DNA from: Photobacterium indicum
GTDB lineage: Bacteria > Pseudomonadota > Gammaproteobacteria > Enterobacterales > Vibrionaceae
Direction: 5' to 3'
DNA length: 64,000 nucleotides
NCBI RefSeq assembly: GCF_003026215.1
Contig: NZ_PYOC01000016.1
Coordinates: forward strand, 1-64,000
Shown: one piece after another, positions 35,686 through 44,544 of the stretch
Layout: each line of letters begins with the position of its first letter
Position numbering within the stretch: the first letter of the stretch is position 1
Notes under the pieces: generated by a model
Databases searched by the model: none
What the model was told of the DNA's origin: nothing
The model's input: only the letters and a program-made list of their open reading frames with translations
Position numbers and translations under genes: made by a program

Positions 35686-36523
35686 ATTGCGCCTCTTGCA
35701 TTAAAATTGTGTTGGCTTTATCAGCTTCTGCTAATAACACCGAAAGTTCAGGAATATCTAAATCCCATTCAATCAGCGTGGGTGTGGCACCGTGTTGCTG
35801 TATCCAGTGACGGTACATTTGCCATACGGGGTCGCTAACGGGTTTGCTATGGGTATCAATCCAAATTTCGCCATCATCAAATTTCTTTACCGTAAAGCCA
35901 GCAAGGTGAATTTCTTTTACCGATAATGGATCTAATGCCGCAATGTATTCATTGCTGTCAAAGCCGTGATTAAAGGCACTAACATAAATGTTATTAAAGT
36001 CGAGCAGTAAGCCACAGCCAGTACGCTGTTGTACGTGATGCAGAAACTCCCATTCTGGAATCGCTGAATGCTGGAAGCTTAAATAACTCGATGGGTTTTC
36101 AACCAGTAATTGGCGACCGAGAAAATCTTGCACCTGTTCGACTTTGTCACAGAAATTGTTCAGGGCTTCTTCGGTATAAGGGAGTGGCAGTAAATCATTA
36201 AAAAACTGCCCGTCGACTGAACTCCAACTGAGATGATCTGAAACCGCAATCGGGTTTACCTCATCAACTAACTGCTTTAGTTGGACAAGGTGATCGCGGT
36301 TTAATGGATCTGCTGAGCCCAGTGATAACCCAATACCATGACAACTGATAGGGTAATGCTCGGCTATTTGACGTAGTTGTTCTCGCGCCATAGAAGCCGG
36401 ATTAAAATAGTTCTCACTGTGAATCTCAAACCAGCCAATATCTGGCTGTTGAGTAATGACTTGAGATACGTGGGGAGAGCGTAAGCCCACCCCAACCATC
36501 TGCTGTTGAGACAATAAGCTCAA
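35663..36523 (-). CDS. MNIO-type (DUF692) peptide-modifying oxidase, HvfB/BufB-like
   Basis: DUF692 proteins are multinuclear non-haem iron oxidases that modify cysteines in small precursor peptides, for example to oxazolone or thiooxazole products. Candidate metal ligands on the TIM-barrel fold are seen in IHSENYF, SCHGIGLSLG, VSDHLSW, LVENPSSYL, LLDFNNIYVSA, EIHLAGF and DTHSKPV. The frame starts at a TTG with AGAGGG about eight bases upstream, directly after the second precursor gene. An ATG eight codons in lacks such a site. The length of 286 residues is usual. Confidence 0.9.
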   Translation of the reverse strand: MSLLSQQQMVGVGLRSPHVSQVITQQPDIGWFEIHSENYFNPASMAREQLRQIAEHYPISCHGIGLSLGSADPLNRDHLVQLKQLVDEVNPIAVSDHLSWSSVDGQFFNDLLPLPYTEEALNNFCDKVEQVQDFLGRQLLVENPSSYLSFQHSAIPEWEFLHHVQQRTGCGLLLDFNNIYVSAFNHGFDSNEYIAALDPLSVKEIHLAGFTVKKFDDGEIWIDTHSKPVSDPVWQMYRHWIQQHGATPTLIEWDLDIPELSVLLAEADKANTILMQEAQYGQITTT

Positions 36524-36527
36524 TTAC

Positions 36528-36785
36528 TTAGCCCTCTGTAGAACCACCAGATAAGCGGTCGCATAATCCTTTAGGTACCATCATGAATGCATCTTTTTGG
36601 CCATCAGTTTTTGATGTCCCGGCACATGAGCTGGTTTTGGTCGCACAGTCATTCTTACCGGCTTTAGCTACGCCGTAGCACTTTTCTTTTTCTTCAGCGG
36701 CAACGGCAGATGTAGAAGCCACAGTACCCGCTAGAGCAATAAGACCTGAAACAGCAGTCGCTAAAGCAATATTCGTTTTTTTCAT
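36528..36785 (-). CDS. DUF2282 precursor peptide, copy 2 (bufferin/HvfA-like)
   Basis: This 85-residue protein has a signal peptide (MKKTNIALATAVSGLIALAG, likely cut after AVA near 29) and a short hydrophilic core with four cysteines (36, 47, 54, 75) in the contexts KCYG, DCATKT, SCAGT and GLCDR. Such DUF2282 peptides are modified by the DUF692 enzyme encoded next door, exported, and reported to bind copper. It differs from copy 1 at about six positions (for example Glu41 to Lys, Ile68 to Met). GAGGA precedes the ATG. The maturase start follows its stop by four bases. Confidence 0.88.
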   Translation of the reverse strand: MKKTNIALATAVSGLIALAGTVASTSAVAAEEKEKCYGVAKAGKNDCATKTSSCAGTSKTDGQKDAFMMVPKGLCDRLSGGSTEG

Positions 36786-36808
36786 GATGGTTCCTCAAAA
36801 TTTACGTA

Positions 36809-36830
36809 TTGCTGCGCAATTGCACAGCAA
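36809..36830 (-). promoter_or_regulatory. Hairpin between the two precursor genes
   Basis: TTGCTGCGCA / TGCACAGCAA can form a 10-bp stem with one G-T pair in the 66-base gap between the precursor genes. There is no T-run. It may protect or process the mRNA so that the genes on either side are expressed at different levels. Confidence 0.45.
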
Positions 36831-36851
36831 GATATTTAATTAGTTAAAAGG

Positions 36852-37112
36852 TTATGCTGATTCGGTAGAACCACCCGATAAGCGGTCACATAGACCTTTA
36901 GGAACCATGATGAAAGCATCTTTCTGACCATCAGCCTTTGCTGTTCCGGCACATGAACTGGTTTTGGTCGCACAGTCATTTTTACCCGCTTCAGCCACGC
37001 CGTAGCACTTTTCTTTTTCATCCGCCGCGACGGCAGATGTTGAAGCGACTGTACCGGCTAGAGCAATAAGACCTGAAACAGCAGTGGCTAGGGCGATGTT
37101 TGTCTTTTTCAT
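36852..37112 (-). CDS. DUF2282 precursor peptide, copy 1 (bufferin/HvfA-like)
   Basis: This is the first gene of the operon, 86 residues, with the same signal peptide as copy 2 and cysteines at 36, 47, 54 and 75. The mature part is about 57 residues. About 80 of 86 residues equal copy 2 and the DNA is also very similar, so the pair comes from a fairly recent tandem duplication. A good AGAGGA ribosome-binding site lies ahead of the ATG. The promoter must lie in 37113-37399, shared with uvrD, and I could not locate it with confidence. Confidence 0.88.
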   Translation of the reverse strand: MKKTNIALATAVSGLIALAGTVASTSAVAADEKEKCYGVAEAGKNDCATKTSSCAGTAKADGQKDAFIMVPKGLCDRLSGGSTESA

Positions 37113-37357
37113 AATAAATCCTCTTTAATACGTTGGCTGTTGCTGTAAGTTGCAACGTTTCCTTTGACTTAACTTATTTTGCTATGGCGCCTTAAGCGCT
37201 CTCGAAATATAAGAAAGGGTAAAGACAGAATTAATTTCACCTTTTTTTAACTTTTTTAAAGATTCATTAATGTTTCCGCTCAGAAAAAGCATAGAACAAA
37301 AATAAACAGGCAAGGTATTGTGTTGTTAAAAGTTATCAAAGCATTCTGAAAATGAGC

Positions 37358-37366
37358 TGGTATAAT
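37358..37366 (+). promoter_or_regulatory. Extended -10 promoter of uvrD
   Basis: TGG-TATAAT is a perfect extended -10 element 34-42 bases upstream of the uvrD ATG. The -35 region is weak, which an extended -10 can compensate. Confidence 0.65.
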
Positions 37367-37374
37367 CCTCACCA

Positions 37375-37390
37375 TTGTATAAATAACCAG
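37375..37390. promoter_or_regulatory. LexA (SOS) box of uvrD
   Basis: TTGT-ATAAATAA-CCAG differs from the CTGT-N8-ACAG consensus by one base in each half. The right half CCAG is the same as in the E. coli uvrD box as I remember it. It covers the predicted transcription start, the right place for repression. Confidence 0.6.
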
Positions 37391-37399
37391 TAGATAGCG

Positions 37400-39574
37400 A
37401 TGGACGTTTCACTCCTGTTAGATGGGCTCAATGATAAACAAAGAGAAGCGGTGGCAGCACCATTAGGAAACCACCTTGTGCTAGCGGGAGCGGGCAGTGG
37501 TAAAACCCGAGTGCTCGTTCATCGTATTGCATGGTTAATGCGGATTGAGCAAGCCTCGTCGTACTCGATCATGTCCGTGACGTTTACCAATAAAGCGGCT
37601 GCCGAAATGCGCGGCCGAATTAATGAGTTAATGCAAGGCTCATCGGCGGGTATGTGGAATGGTACATTCCACGGTTTATGCCACCGCATGCTACGTGCGC
37701 ACTACCTTGATGCGCGCTTACCCGATGATTTCAATATTCTTGATTCTGATGATCAAATGCGTTTGTTACGCCGTTTGATTAAAGCGCAAAACCTTGATGA
37801 AAAGCACTGGCCGGCACGTCAAGCTGCGTGGTACATCAACGGTAAAAAAGATGAAGGCTTACGCCCGGCTAATATCGATGCTTTTAACGACCCAGTTGAA
37901 AAAACATGGTTGCGTATCTACACCGCGTACCAAGAAGCATGTGATCGCGCGGGGTTAGTTGATTTTGCCGAATTGCTGCTACGTGCCTTTGAGTTGGTTC
38001 GCGACAATAAACATATTCGTGAGCATTACCAAGCGCGTTTCAAGCACATCTTGGTGGACGAATTCCAAGATACCAACAACATTCAGTTTGCATGGCTGCG
38101 CTTAATGGCGGGTGTTGATTGTAATGTGATGATCGTGGGTGATGATGATCAGTCTATCTATGGCTGGCGTGGCGCGCAGGTTGAAAACATTCAGCGCTTC
38201 TTGCGCGACTTTGCCAATGCATCGTCCATTTTCCTTGAACAAAACTACCGTTCTACTGGCAATATTCTAAATGCTGCCAACGAATTAATTGCCAATAACA
38301 ATGAACGTATGGGCAAGAAATTATGGACGGACGGTGAAGAAGGCGAGTTGATCTCGCTGTACTCTGCCTTTAATGAATTGGATGAAGCCCGTTTTGCGGT
38401 GGGTAAAATTAAGGAATGGCGTAATGAAAAAGGCGGTTCGCTGAACGATACGGCCTTTTTATACCGTAGCAATGCACAATCTCGTGTATTGGAAGAAGCC
38501 TTAATTCAAGCGGGTCTACCGTACCGAATTTATGGCGGCATGCGCTTCTTCGAACGTCAGGAAGTGAAAGATTCACTGGCATACCTGCGTTTGATGGCCA
38601 ACCGAAATGATGATGCCTCTTTTGAGCGAGTGGTGAATACCCCTACGCGTGGTTTGGGTGATCGTACCTTAGAAACCATTCGCTTAGCCGCCCGTGATCG
38701 CAGTGTCACTATGTGGCAAGCCAGTGTATTACTGCTTGAAGAGCAAGTGCTGGCAGGCCGTGCAGCGAACTCGTTACGTCGTTTTATCGAGTTGGTTAAT
38801 GCACTGGAAGACGATACGCGAGACTTACCTTTGTTCCAGCAAACGGATGATGTGATCCGTAACTCGGGTTTGCGTGCGATGTACGAGCAAGAAAAAGGCG
38901 AAAAAGCCCAAGCTCGTATCGAAAACTTAGAAGAATTAGTAACGGCAACCCGTCAATTTGTTGTGCCAGAAGAAGCGGAAGAGATGACGCCATTAGCGGC
39001 GTTTCTGTCTCATGCGGCACTAGAAGCTGGCGAAGGTCAGGCCGATGACTTTGAAGACGCGGTGCAGCTAATGACCATGCACAGTGCGAAAGGGTTAGAG
39101 TTTCCGATTGTCTTCATGGTGGGTGTTGAAGAGGGCATGTTCCCTAGTTCACGCACCACGGAAGAAGTCGGACGCTTAGAAGAAGAACGTCGCTTGTGTT
39201 ACGTCGGTATGACCCGTGCAATGAAGAAGTTGTACATTACTTATGCTGAAATGCGCCGTTTATACGGTAAAGATAACTTCCATAAGCCATCACGCTTTAT
39301 TCGTGAGATTCCAACGGAATTTGTGGAAGAAGTGCGGATGAAGGCACAAGTCTCTCGCCCTGCAAGCAGTGGACGTTTTAGCCAAACCCAAGTGAATGAT
39401 AACTTTAATCAAACCGGTTTTAATTTAGGGCAGCGTGTTAGTCACCCTAAATTTGGTGAAGGAACCATCATTAACTTTGAAGGCAGTGGTGCGCAAAGTC
39501 GTGTTCAAGTCGCTTTCAATGGTGAAGGTATTAAGTGGTTAGTGACGCAATACGCTAAGCTCGATCCGATGTGA
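37400..39574 (+). CDS. uvrD: DNA helicase II UvrD
   Basis: UvrD is the 3'-5' superfamily 1 helicase of nucleotide excision and mismatch repair. The 724-residue protein has motif I AGAGSGKT near residue 30, motif II DEFQDTN, motif III GDDDQSIYGWRGA, motif IV EQNYRST, motif V MTMHSAKGLEFP and motif VI LCYVGMTRA. The C-terminus carries the RNA-polymerase-binding Tudor-like fold (LGQRVSHPKFGEGTIINFEG). It has a LexA-like box and a private promoter. Confidence 0.96.
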   Translation: MDVSLLLDGLNDKQREAVAAPLGNHLVLAGAGSGKTRVLVHRIAWLMRIEQASSYSIMSVTFTNKAAAEMRGRINELMQGSSAGMWNGTFHGLCHRMLRAHYLDARLPDDFNILDSDDQMRLLRRLIKAQNLDEKHWPARQAAWYINGKKDEGLRPANIDAFNDPVEKTWLRIYTAYQEACDRAGLVDFAELLLRAFELVRDNKHIREHYQARFKHILVDEFQDTNNIQFAWLRLMAGVDCNVMIVGDDDQSIYGWRGAQVENIQRFLRDFANASSIFLEQNYRSTGNILNAANELIANNNERMGKKLWTDGEEGELISLYSAFNELDEARFAVGKIKEWRNEKGGSLNDTAFLYRSNAQSRVLEEALIQAGLPYRIYGGMRFFERQEVKDSLAYLRLMANRNDDASFERVVNTPTRGLGDRTLETIRLAARDRSVTMWQASVLLLEEQVLAGRAANSLRRFIELVNALEDDTRDLPLFQQTDDVIRNSGLRAMYEQEKGEKAQARIENLEELVTATRQFVVPEEAEEMTPLAAFLSHAALEAGEGQADDFEDAVQLMTMHSAKGLEFPIVFMVGVEEGMFPSSRTTEEVGRLEEERRLCYVGMTRAMKKLYITYAEMRRLYGKDNFHKPSRFIREIPTEFVEEVRMKAQVSRPASSGRFSQTQVNDNFNQTGFNLGQRVSHPKFGEGTIINFEGSGAQSRVQVAFNGEGIKWLVTQYAKLDPM

Positions 39575-39594
39575 TCCTGAACGACATAAAAAAT

Positions 39595-39653
39595 AAAAAG
39601 CCCGTCTTGCCAGCTTCTTGCTAATAAGAACTGACAAGGTGGGCTTTTTTGTT
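39595..39653. terminator. Terminator between uvrD and ggt
   Basis: A long imperfect stem runs from AAAAAGCCCGTCTTG to CAAGGTGGGCTTTTT, with an inner hairpin TTCTT / AAGAA. T-rich runs on both strands make it bidirectional. Confidence 0.8.
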
Positions 39654-39720
39654 TTAGGTCTGTGCTTTGTTAGCTAAGTCTTGCTGGTTAGCAAAGATGC
39701 TTACTGATTAGCCAAGGCGC

Positions 39721-41475
39721 TTACTGAGCAATGACTTTCCCTTCACGGCGTGGGTCAGCGGCACCCATGAGTGATTTACCGTCAACACGAATAGCTTGAA
39801 CACCAGAATTTAACTCTTTCACTTTTACCTTAAAGCCGAGCTGTTCCAGTTTTGGTGCCCATTGTTCAGCGGTTGTGCCTTGCTCTAATTCAAATGCGCC
39901 AAAGCGGTTATTCATATTGGGTAAGTTAATGGCTTGCTGAAGGTTTAATCCCCAATCAAGGTGTGCCACTAATGTCTTGGCGACATACCCAATGATTTGG
40001 CTACCACCAGGTGAACCAACGGCCATATACGGTTCACCTTCTTTCATTACAATGGTCGGTGCCATCGATGAACGCGGACGTTTTCCGGGCTCAATCCGAT
40101 TGGCAATTGGTACACCATCGGCATGGCTGCGGAATGAGAAATCCGTTAATTCATTATTGAGTAAGAATCCACGTACCATTAAGCGTGAGCCAAAACCATT
40201 CTCAATGGTGGTGGTGATCGACACCATGTTGCGGTCTTTATCGACAATCGAAAAATGGCTGGTAGACGGTAACTCTATAGCTTCATCTAACGCGTAGTTC
40301 ATTGCATGTGACCAAGGTGGCTTACCCGCCGCAGTCGTTGCTAGCGCGGTATCCCTTTTCAGTAATGTTGCGCGTTGTTCGATATAATCAGCGGCTAATA
40401 AGCCCTCGGTAGGCATAGGAACATAATCGCTGTCTGCCATATATTTACCACGATCGGCAAAGGCTAAACGAGAAGCGTCACCGAGTAAGCGCCAGCTTTG
40501 AATGTTCTCTGGACCCATTTTAGCGATGGGATAATGGCTTAGCATGCCCATTATTTGCCCTAAGGTTAATGCCCCAGAGCTGGGTGGCCCCATGCCACAT
40601 ATCGAATATTGACGATAAGGCGCGCAGACGGGTTCACGCTCTTTGACTTGGTAGGTAGCTAAATCCATCGTGTTTAATACACCGGGGTTAGCTTTTGCAC
40701 CACGTACGGTTTTAACAATATCGTTAGCAATCTTACCGTGGTAAAACGCACTGGCACCTTGGTCGGCGATTAACATTAATGTATCGGCATAAGCGGGATT
40801 TTTAAGGTTTTGTCCTGCTTTGATTGGTGAGCCATCTTGATTAAAGAAGTAAGCTTTAGCTTCAGCTGAACGTTGTAGATAGTCTTTATCGTTGGCCACT
40901 AATTTAGCTAAGCGTGGGCTAACAACAAAACCTTTTTTAGCCAGATTTATAGCGGGTTCAAAGAGGGTTTTCCACGGTAATTTACCTAAACGCTGGTGGG
41001 TATGCTGCAGTAATTTAACGGTACCTGGTGTACCCACTGAACGCCCACCGACAACGGCGTCAAAGAACTGTAGTGGTTCGCCTTTATCATCCTGAAATAA
41101 CCGCGGTGTAACGCCATAAGGTGCAGTTTCTCGACCATCAAATGATGTTAAAGCCTCTTTTTTTGCATCCCAATACATTAAAAATGCACCACCACCAATC
41201 CCCGATGACTGTGGTTCAACTAATCCCAATACTAATTGGGTGGCAACCATGGCATCAATGGCATTCCCCCCCTGGCGTAGCATTGCTGCTCCAGCTTCAC
41301 TGGCATAAGGATTAGCAGACGCAATCACCCAATCAGACCCTTGCACCAAGGTTTGCGTTTTTAAGCCTGTCGCGGCTTCGGGGGCAATATTGTCTGCGCT
41401 TTGTTTAGCGAACGCGGGTGTGATGGTGAGGCTAGCGGTTATAAATAACGCTAGGTAAGATGCTTTCCACTGCAT
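39721..41475 (-). CDS. ggt: Gamma-glutamyltransferase
   Basis: This periplasmic enzyme cleaves and transfers the gamma-glutamyl group of glutathione. It is made as a precursor that cuts itself. Signal peptide: residues 1-23 (ending PAFA). The catalytic Thr405 in LPSTSHFSIVD would become the N-terminus of the small subunit. Also visible are FDGRETAP (substrate Arg), NNELTDFS and SPGGSQIIGY. Normal length, 584 residues. A stand-alone gene. Confidence 0.94.
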   Translation of the reverse strand: MQWKASYLALFITASLTITPAFAKQSADNIAPEAATGLKTQTLVQGSDWVIASANPYASEAGAAMLRQGGNAIDAMVATQLVLGLVEPQSSGIGGGAFLMYWDAKKEALTSFDGRETAPYGVTPRLFQDDKGEPLQFFDAVVGGRSVGTPGTVKLLQHTHQRLGKLPWKTLFEPAINLAKKGFVVSPRLAKLVANDKDYLQRSAEAKAYFFNQDGSPIKAGQNLKNPAYADTLMLIADQGASAFYHGKIANDIVKTVRGAKANPGVLNTMDLATYQVKEREPVCAPYRQYSICGMGPPSSGALTLGQIMGMLSHYPIAKMGPENIQSWRLLGDASRLAFADRGKYMADSDYVPMPTEGLLAADYIEQRATLLKRDTALATTAAGKPPWSHAMNYALDEAIELPSTSHFSIVDKDRNMVSITTTIENGFGSRLMVRGFLLNNELTDFSFRSHADGVPIANRIEPGKRPRSSMAPTIVMKEGEPYMAVGSPGGSQIIGYVAKTLVAHLDWGLNLQQAINLPNMNNRFGAFELEQGTTAEQWAPKLEQLGFKVKVKELNSGVQAIRVDGKSLMGAADPRREGKVIAQ

Positions 41476-41648
41476 ATGAGCTCCTTATCTCTGTCTCTCT
41501 TGATAGAAGTTCGGTCAATGAACTTCGTAGCGTAGAGAGTGACAGTGCAAAGCGCTAGTGTCTAATTGTTGAGCACTTTTTTGTGCTCATTCTCAATAAT
41601 TTTCGTGCTTAATTACTACGATATTTTTACAGCGTAACGATTATATTT

Positions 41649-42305
41649 TCACAACGTAACTATGATATTCAATAAGATCATACTGCCGATAGTCACAAAC
41701 AGTACGCCACAGATACCGTCGATATAAGGTGTCCATTGCTGAATTTTTTGTTGTAGACGTTTCCCTGTAAGTAACCACGCCAGCATGGCGAACCATAGAA
41801 ATGACGTTATCCATAAAATCGCAATTGCGGTTATTTTGCCGGATATCGACATATCAACTGGCACTATGGTCGAGAGTAGGCTGATGAAAAATACTAACGC
41901 TTTAGGGTTTAATATATTGGTCGTAAACCCTTTAACGAGCGCTTGTTTACTATTAGCAATAATGCGTTTTGGGGCTGCAGCTGTTTCAGTATGTGCTGTG
42001 GGGCGAAAAATAGGAGTCAGCACGCTTCTAACAGCACCAATACCCAGCCATAGTAAGTATGACCCCCCAGCGGCTTGCAGTAAGGCAAATAGGGTTGGCT
42101 GCTGGTGGATCAATAAGCTGGCGCCAGTCAGGCTTAAAATTGAATGCAATAAAATACCCAGAGACAAGCCCAGTGCGATCGCAATGCCCGTTTGACGCCC
42201 GTAACGTCCTGCGTTTTGTACCACTAAGGCAAAATCAGGCCCAGGGCTCATTAGCGCAATAACGTGGACGGTAACTAAGGTAAGTAAAGTGGTGACTTCG
42301 TTCAT
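41649..42305 (-). CDS. LysE/RhtB-family amino-acid exporter
   Basis: This 218-residue membrane protein has about six helices and the family N-terminus VIALMSPGPDFALVVQNAGRYGRQTGIAIALG, plus NPKALVFFISLLS in the middle. Members export amino acids such as homoserine, threonine or lysine. The substrate here is unknown. I use the ATG at 42305. The open frame extends 34 codons upstream, but that part has no family similarity. The AraC-type gene lies upstream on the same strand and could control it. Confidence 0.87.
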   Translation of the reverse strand: MNEVTTLLTLVTVHVIALMSPGPDFALVVQNAGRYGRQTGIAIALGLSLGILLHSILSLTGASLLIHQQPTLFALLQAAGGSYLLWLGIGAVRSVLTPIFRPTAHTETAAAPKRIIANSKQALVKGFTTNILNPKALVFFISLLSTIVPVDMSISGKITAIAILWITSFLWFAMLAWLLTGKRLQQKIQQWTPYIDGICGVLFVTIGSMILLNIIVTL

Positions 42306-42445
42306 GGTGTCTCGCCGTTTGTATTCGATTGGATCGGTATGTTTTGCAGTATGACGGGGCGTGTTTGAATACGCTTGTAAAAAAGTGACAGTGAAAAGAA
42401 AGTACAACGGAAAGAAGAATAGTGATGGTTATAAATTGGATATCG

Positions 42446-43240
42446 TTATTTTATGTGGGAAGGCGCAATACCGAACGTTTGTTTGAAGGTATTGGCAAAG
42501 TGCGCCTGATCATAAAAGCCGACATGATAAGCCACCTCTGTACTGTTAAAACCAGCCCGTAGCAAAGCCATAGCATGCTCTAGGCGTAAACGAGCTAACC
42601 AAGCATAAGGTGTAATGCCGGTGGTTTTCTTAAATTGACGCAAGAGTTGCGACGGGCTGAGGTCACACAGTGTTGCCAAGTCATTAAGGCTGATTTTTTG
42701 ATCAAGATGCGCCATAAAATAATCGCGTAACTGGCGTAAATCTTTGGTACCCAGCTTCGTGACTATGTGTTCGGTTACTTTTCCATAGTGGGTTAATAGA
42801 TAAGAAAAGTATTCTATCGGCAAGCTATCTTTAGCTAGTTGAGACGCCAAAGGATTGTCTAACTGGGTATGTAATTGAGTTAGTTGCTGGAAAAACTGAT
42901 GATCGGCAATCTTATGTTGTGGGAAACAAAAGAGGGCTTTACCCGATACGGCTTCAGCCTGTTGAGTTAACCAATCAGGGCTAATACTAAAAACTTTAAC
43001 GCGGTAGCCAGCGCTTTCTTTTGGCTGTCCATCGTGGATTTCATCGGGGGGCATGATCACCATTTGACCCGGCCCTGCTACATGTTTTGCGCCATTGAAA
43101 AAATACTGCTGCTGCCCTTGGGTGATTAAGCCCAAATGGTAATCGAGGTGATAATGGCGTTTGAAAGAAAAGCTTTGGTAATGGGCATCAATCAAGTTGA
43201 TGTCATCAATATTGCTTTTACGATGACTGACTTTATTCAT
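42446..43240 (-). CDS. AraC-family transcriptional regulator
   Basis: 264 residues. The N-terminal half is a cupin ligand-binding domain (HYHLDYHLGLITQGQQQYFFNG, PGQMVIMPPDEIHDG). The C-terminal 100 residues are the double helix-turn-helix, with ISLNDLATLCDLSPSQLLRQFKKTTGITPYAWL and VAYHVGFYDQAHFANTFKQTFGIAPSHIK. Regulators of this subtype are often found next to LysE-type exporters, which is the arrangement here. A 10-bp inverted repeat lies 67-95 bases upstream and may be its operator. Confidence 0.88.
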   Translation of the reverse strand: MNKVSHRKSNIDDINLIDAHYQSFSFKRHYHLDYHLGLITQGQQQYFFNGAKHVAGPGQMVIMPPDEIHDGQPKESAGYRVKVFSISPDWLTQQAEAVSGKALFCFPQHKIADHQFFQQLTQLHTQLDNPLASQLAKDSLPIEYFSYLLTHYGKVTEHIVTKLGTKDLRQLRDYFMAHLDQKISLNDLATLCDLSPSQLLRQFKKTTGITPYAWLARLRLEHAMALLRAGFNSTEVAYHVGFYDQAHFANTFKQTFGIAPSHIK

Positions 43241-43306
43241 GCGATTGCTCAGTGATGATCGGAAGGTCGTGCTTTTCTATTACAAGTAAACCATAAGTGA
43301 AGGGTA

Positions 43307-43335
43307 TGCAGCTTGTAAAAAATTCACAAGCTGCA
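43307..43335. promoter_or_regulatory. 10+10 inverted repeat upstream of the AraC-type gene
   Basis: TGCAGCTTGT and ACAAGCTGCA are perfectly complementary around a 9-base AT-rich centre. It lies between the rarD stop and the AraC-type start. No T-run follows on either strand, so an operator, or a terminator using the AT centre, are both possible. Confidence 0.4.
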
Positions 43336-43351
43336 GAACGAATTAAACAGA

Positions 43352-44263
43352 TTAGGTGGAAGGAGCCACTTTTTTACTGTCGCGATGGCGTTTAATACCG
43401 TCAAAGCTGAATAAAATAAGGGCAGCCCAGATAAATATAAACGTCACACCGTTATCGACCGTAAAGGGTTCGCCATATACCAAGACCGCTAATAAGAACA
43501 TCAAGCTTGGGCCGATATACTGGAAGAAACCCAGCGTGGATAACTTGAGTTTAGTGGCAGCCCCGGTAAAACACAGTAAAGGCAATGTGGTTACAATCCC
43601 CGCAGCCACAAGCAATAGATTAAGTTGCAATGGGTTGTCAGCGAGGTTGGCAGTTGGGCTGTCGGTAATAAAGAAAATATAAATGGTTGCCAGCGGCAGC
43701 AGTACACAAGTTTCGAGGTATAACCCTGTTTGAGCATCCAAATTAATTTTCTTACGGAGTAAACCATAGCAACCGAAACTACCGGCTAATGCCAACGCAA
43801 TCCAAGGTAATGAGCCAAATTGAATTAACTGTGCAGCGACACCACATGCGGCTAATGCCACCGCGACCCATTGTAAGGCTCGTAGTCGTTCACCAAGAAA
43901 AACCATGCCAAGAATGACATTGAATAAAGGGTTAATAAAATATCCTAGGCTGGCATCCAACATGTAATTGTTATTCACCGCCCAGATGAAAATCATCCAG
44001 TTAGTTCCCACCAATAGCGCTGTTACCGTTAGCATTAGCAACATTTTTGGTTTAGCTATCACAGCGCGAATTTTGCCCCACCCCTTACTGAAAAAAATCA
44101 ATGCAGCTAAAAAGAAGAACGACCAAATAACACGATGGCTTAGAATTTCTAACGGGCTAACATTCTGCAATGATTTAAAGTAGATAGGGGCAATGCCCCA
44201 CATCGTATAAGCAGCGAGGGCAAGAATAACCCCGCGTTGTGTTTTTTTGGTTTGTTCTTCCAT
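43352..44263 (-). CDS. rarD: EamA-family permease RarD
   Basis: A ten-helix member of the drug/metabolite transporter superfamily, 303 residues. The N-terminus GVILALAAYTMWGIAPIYFKSLQNVSPLEILSHRVIWSF is the RarD signature. Also seen are the N-terminal charged cap and two EamA repeats (1-145 and 150-290). The substrate is unknown, with links to chloramphenicol sensitivity reported in Pseudomonas. Encoded alone, divergent from recQ. Confidence 0.92.
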   Translation of the reverse strand: MEEQTKKTQRGVILALAAYTMWGIAPIYFKSLQNVSPLEILSHRVIWSFFFLAALIFFSKGWGKIRAVIAKPKMLLMLTVTALLVGTNWMIFIWAVNNNYMLDASLGYFINPLFNVILGMVFLGERLRALQWVAVALAACGVAAQLIQFGSLPWIALALAGSFGCYGLLRKKINLDAQTGLYLETCVLLPLATIYIFFITDSPTANLADNPLQLNLLLVAAGIVTTLPLLCFTGAATKLKLSTLGFFQYIGPSLMFLLAVLVYGEPFTVDNGVTFIFIWAALILFSFDGIKRHRDSKKVAPST

Positions 44264-44544
44264 GGGAATCCAAATGGTTATTTTATAAAATCAATGAGAT
44301 TTTCTCAAAAAGTATGCGGAAGCAGTATAAAGCGAGATTCTTTGAAATGGCTACATCTTTATCAATAGATTAAATGATAAACAATGTATCGCAAGCTTAA
44401 CGGTTCATCTTCTTACTCTGTTTCGTATTTCTTTTCAGATATCTTTTCGGCGTGCTTTCTGCGACTGACAACGTGTTGAGTCGTTCACTTAATAAGCCCA
44501 TTTAGTATAGAATAGCCCGCCCCCAACATTTTAAGAGTAGGTCT

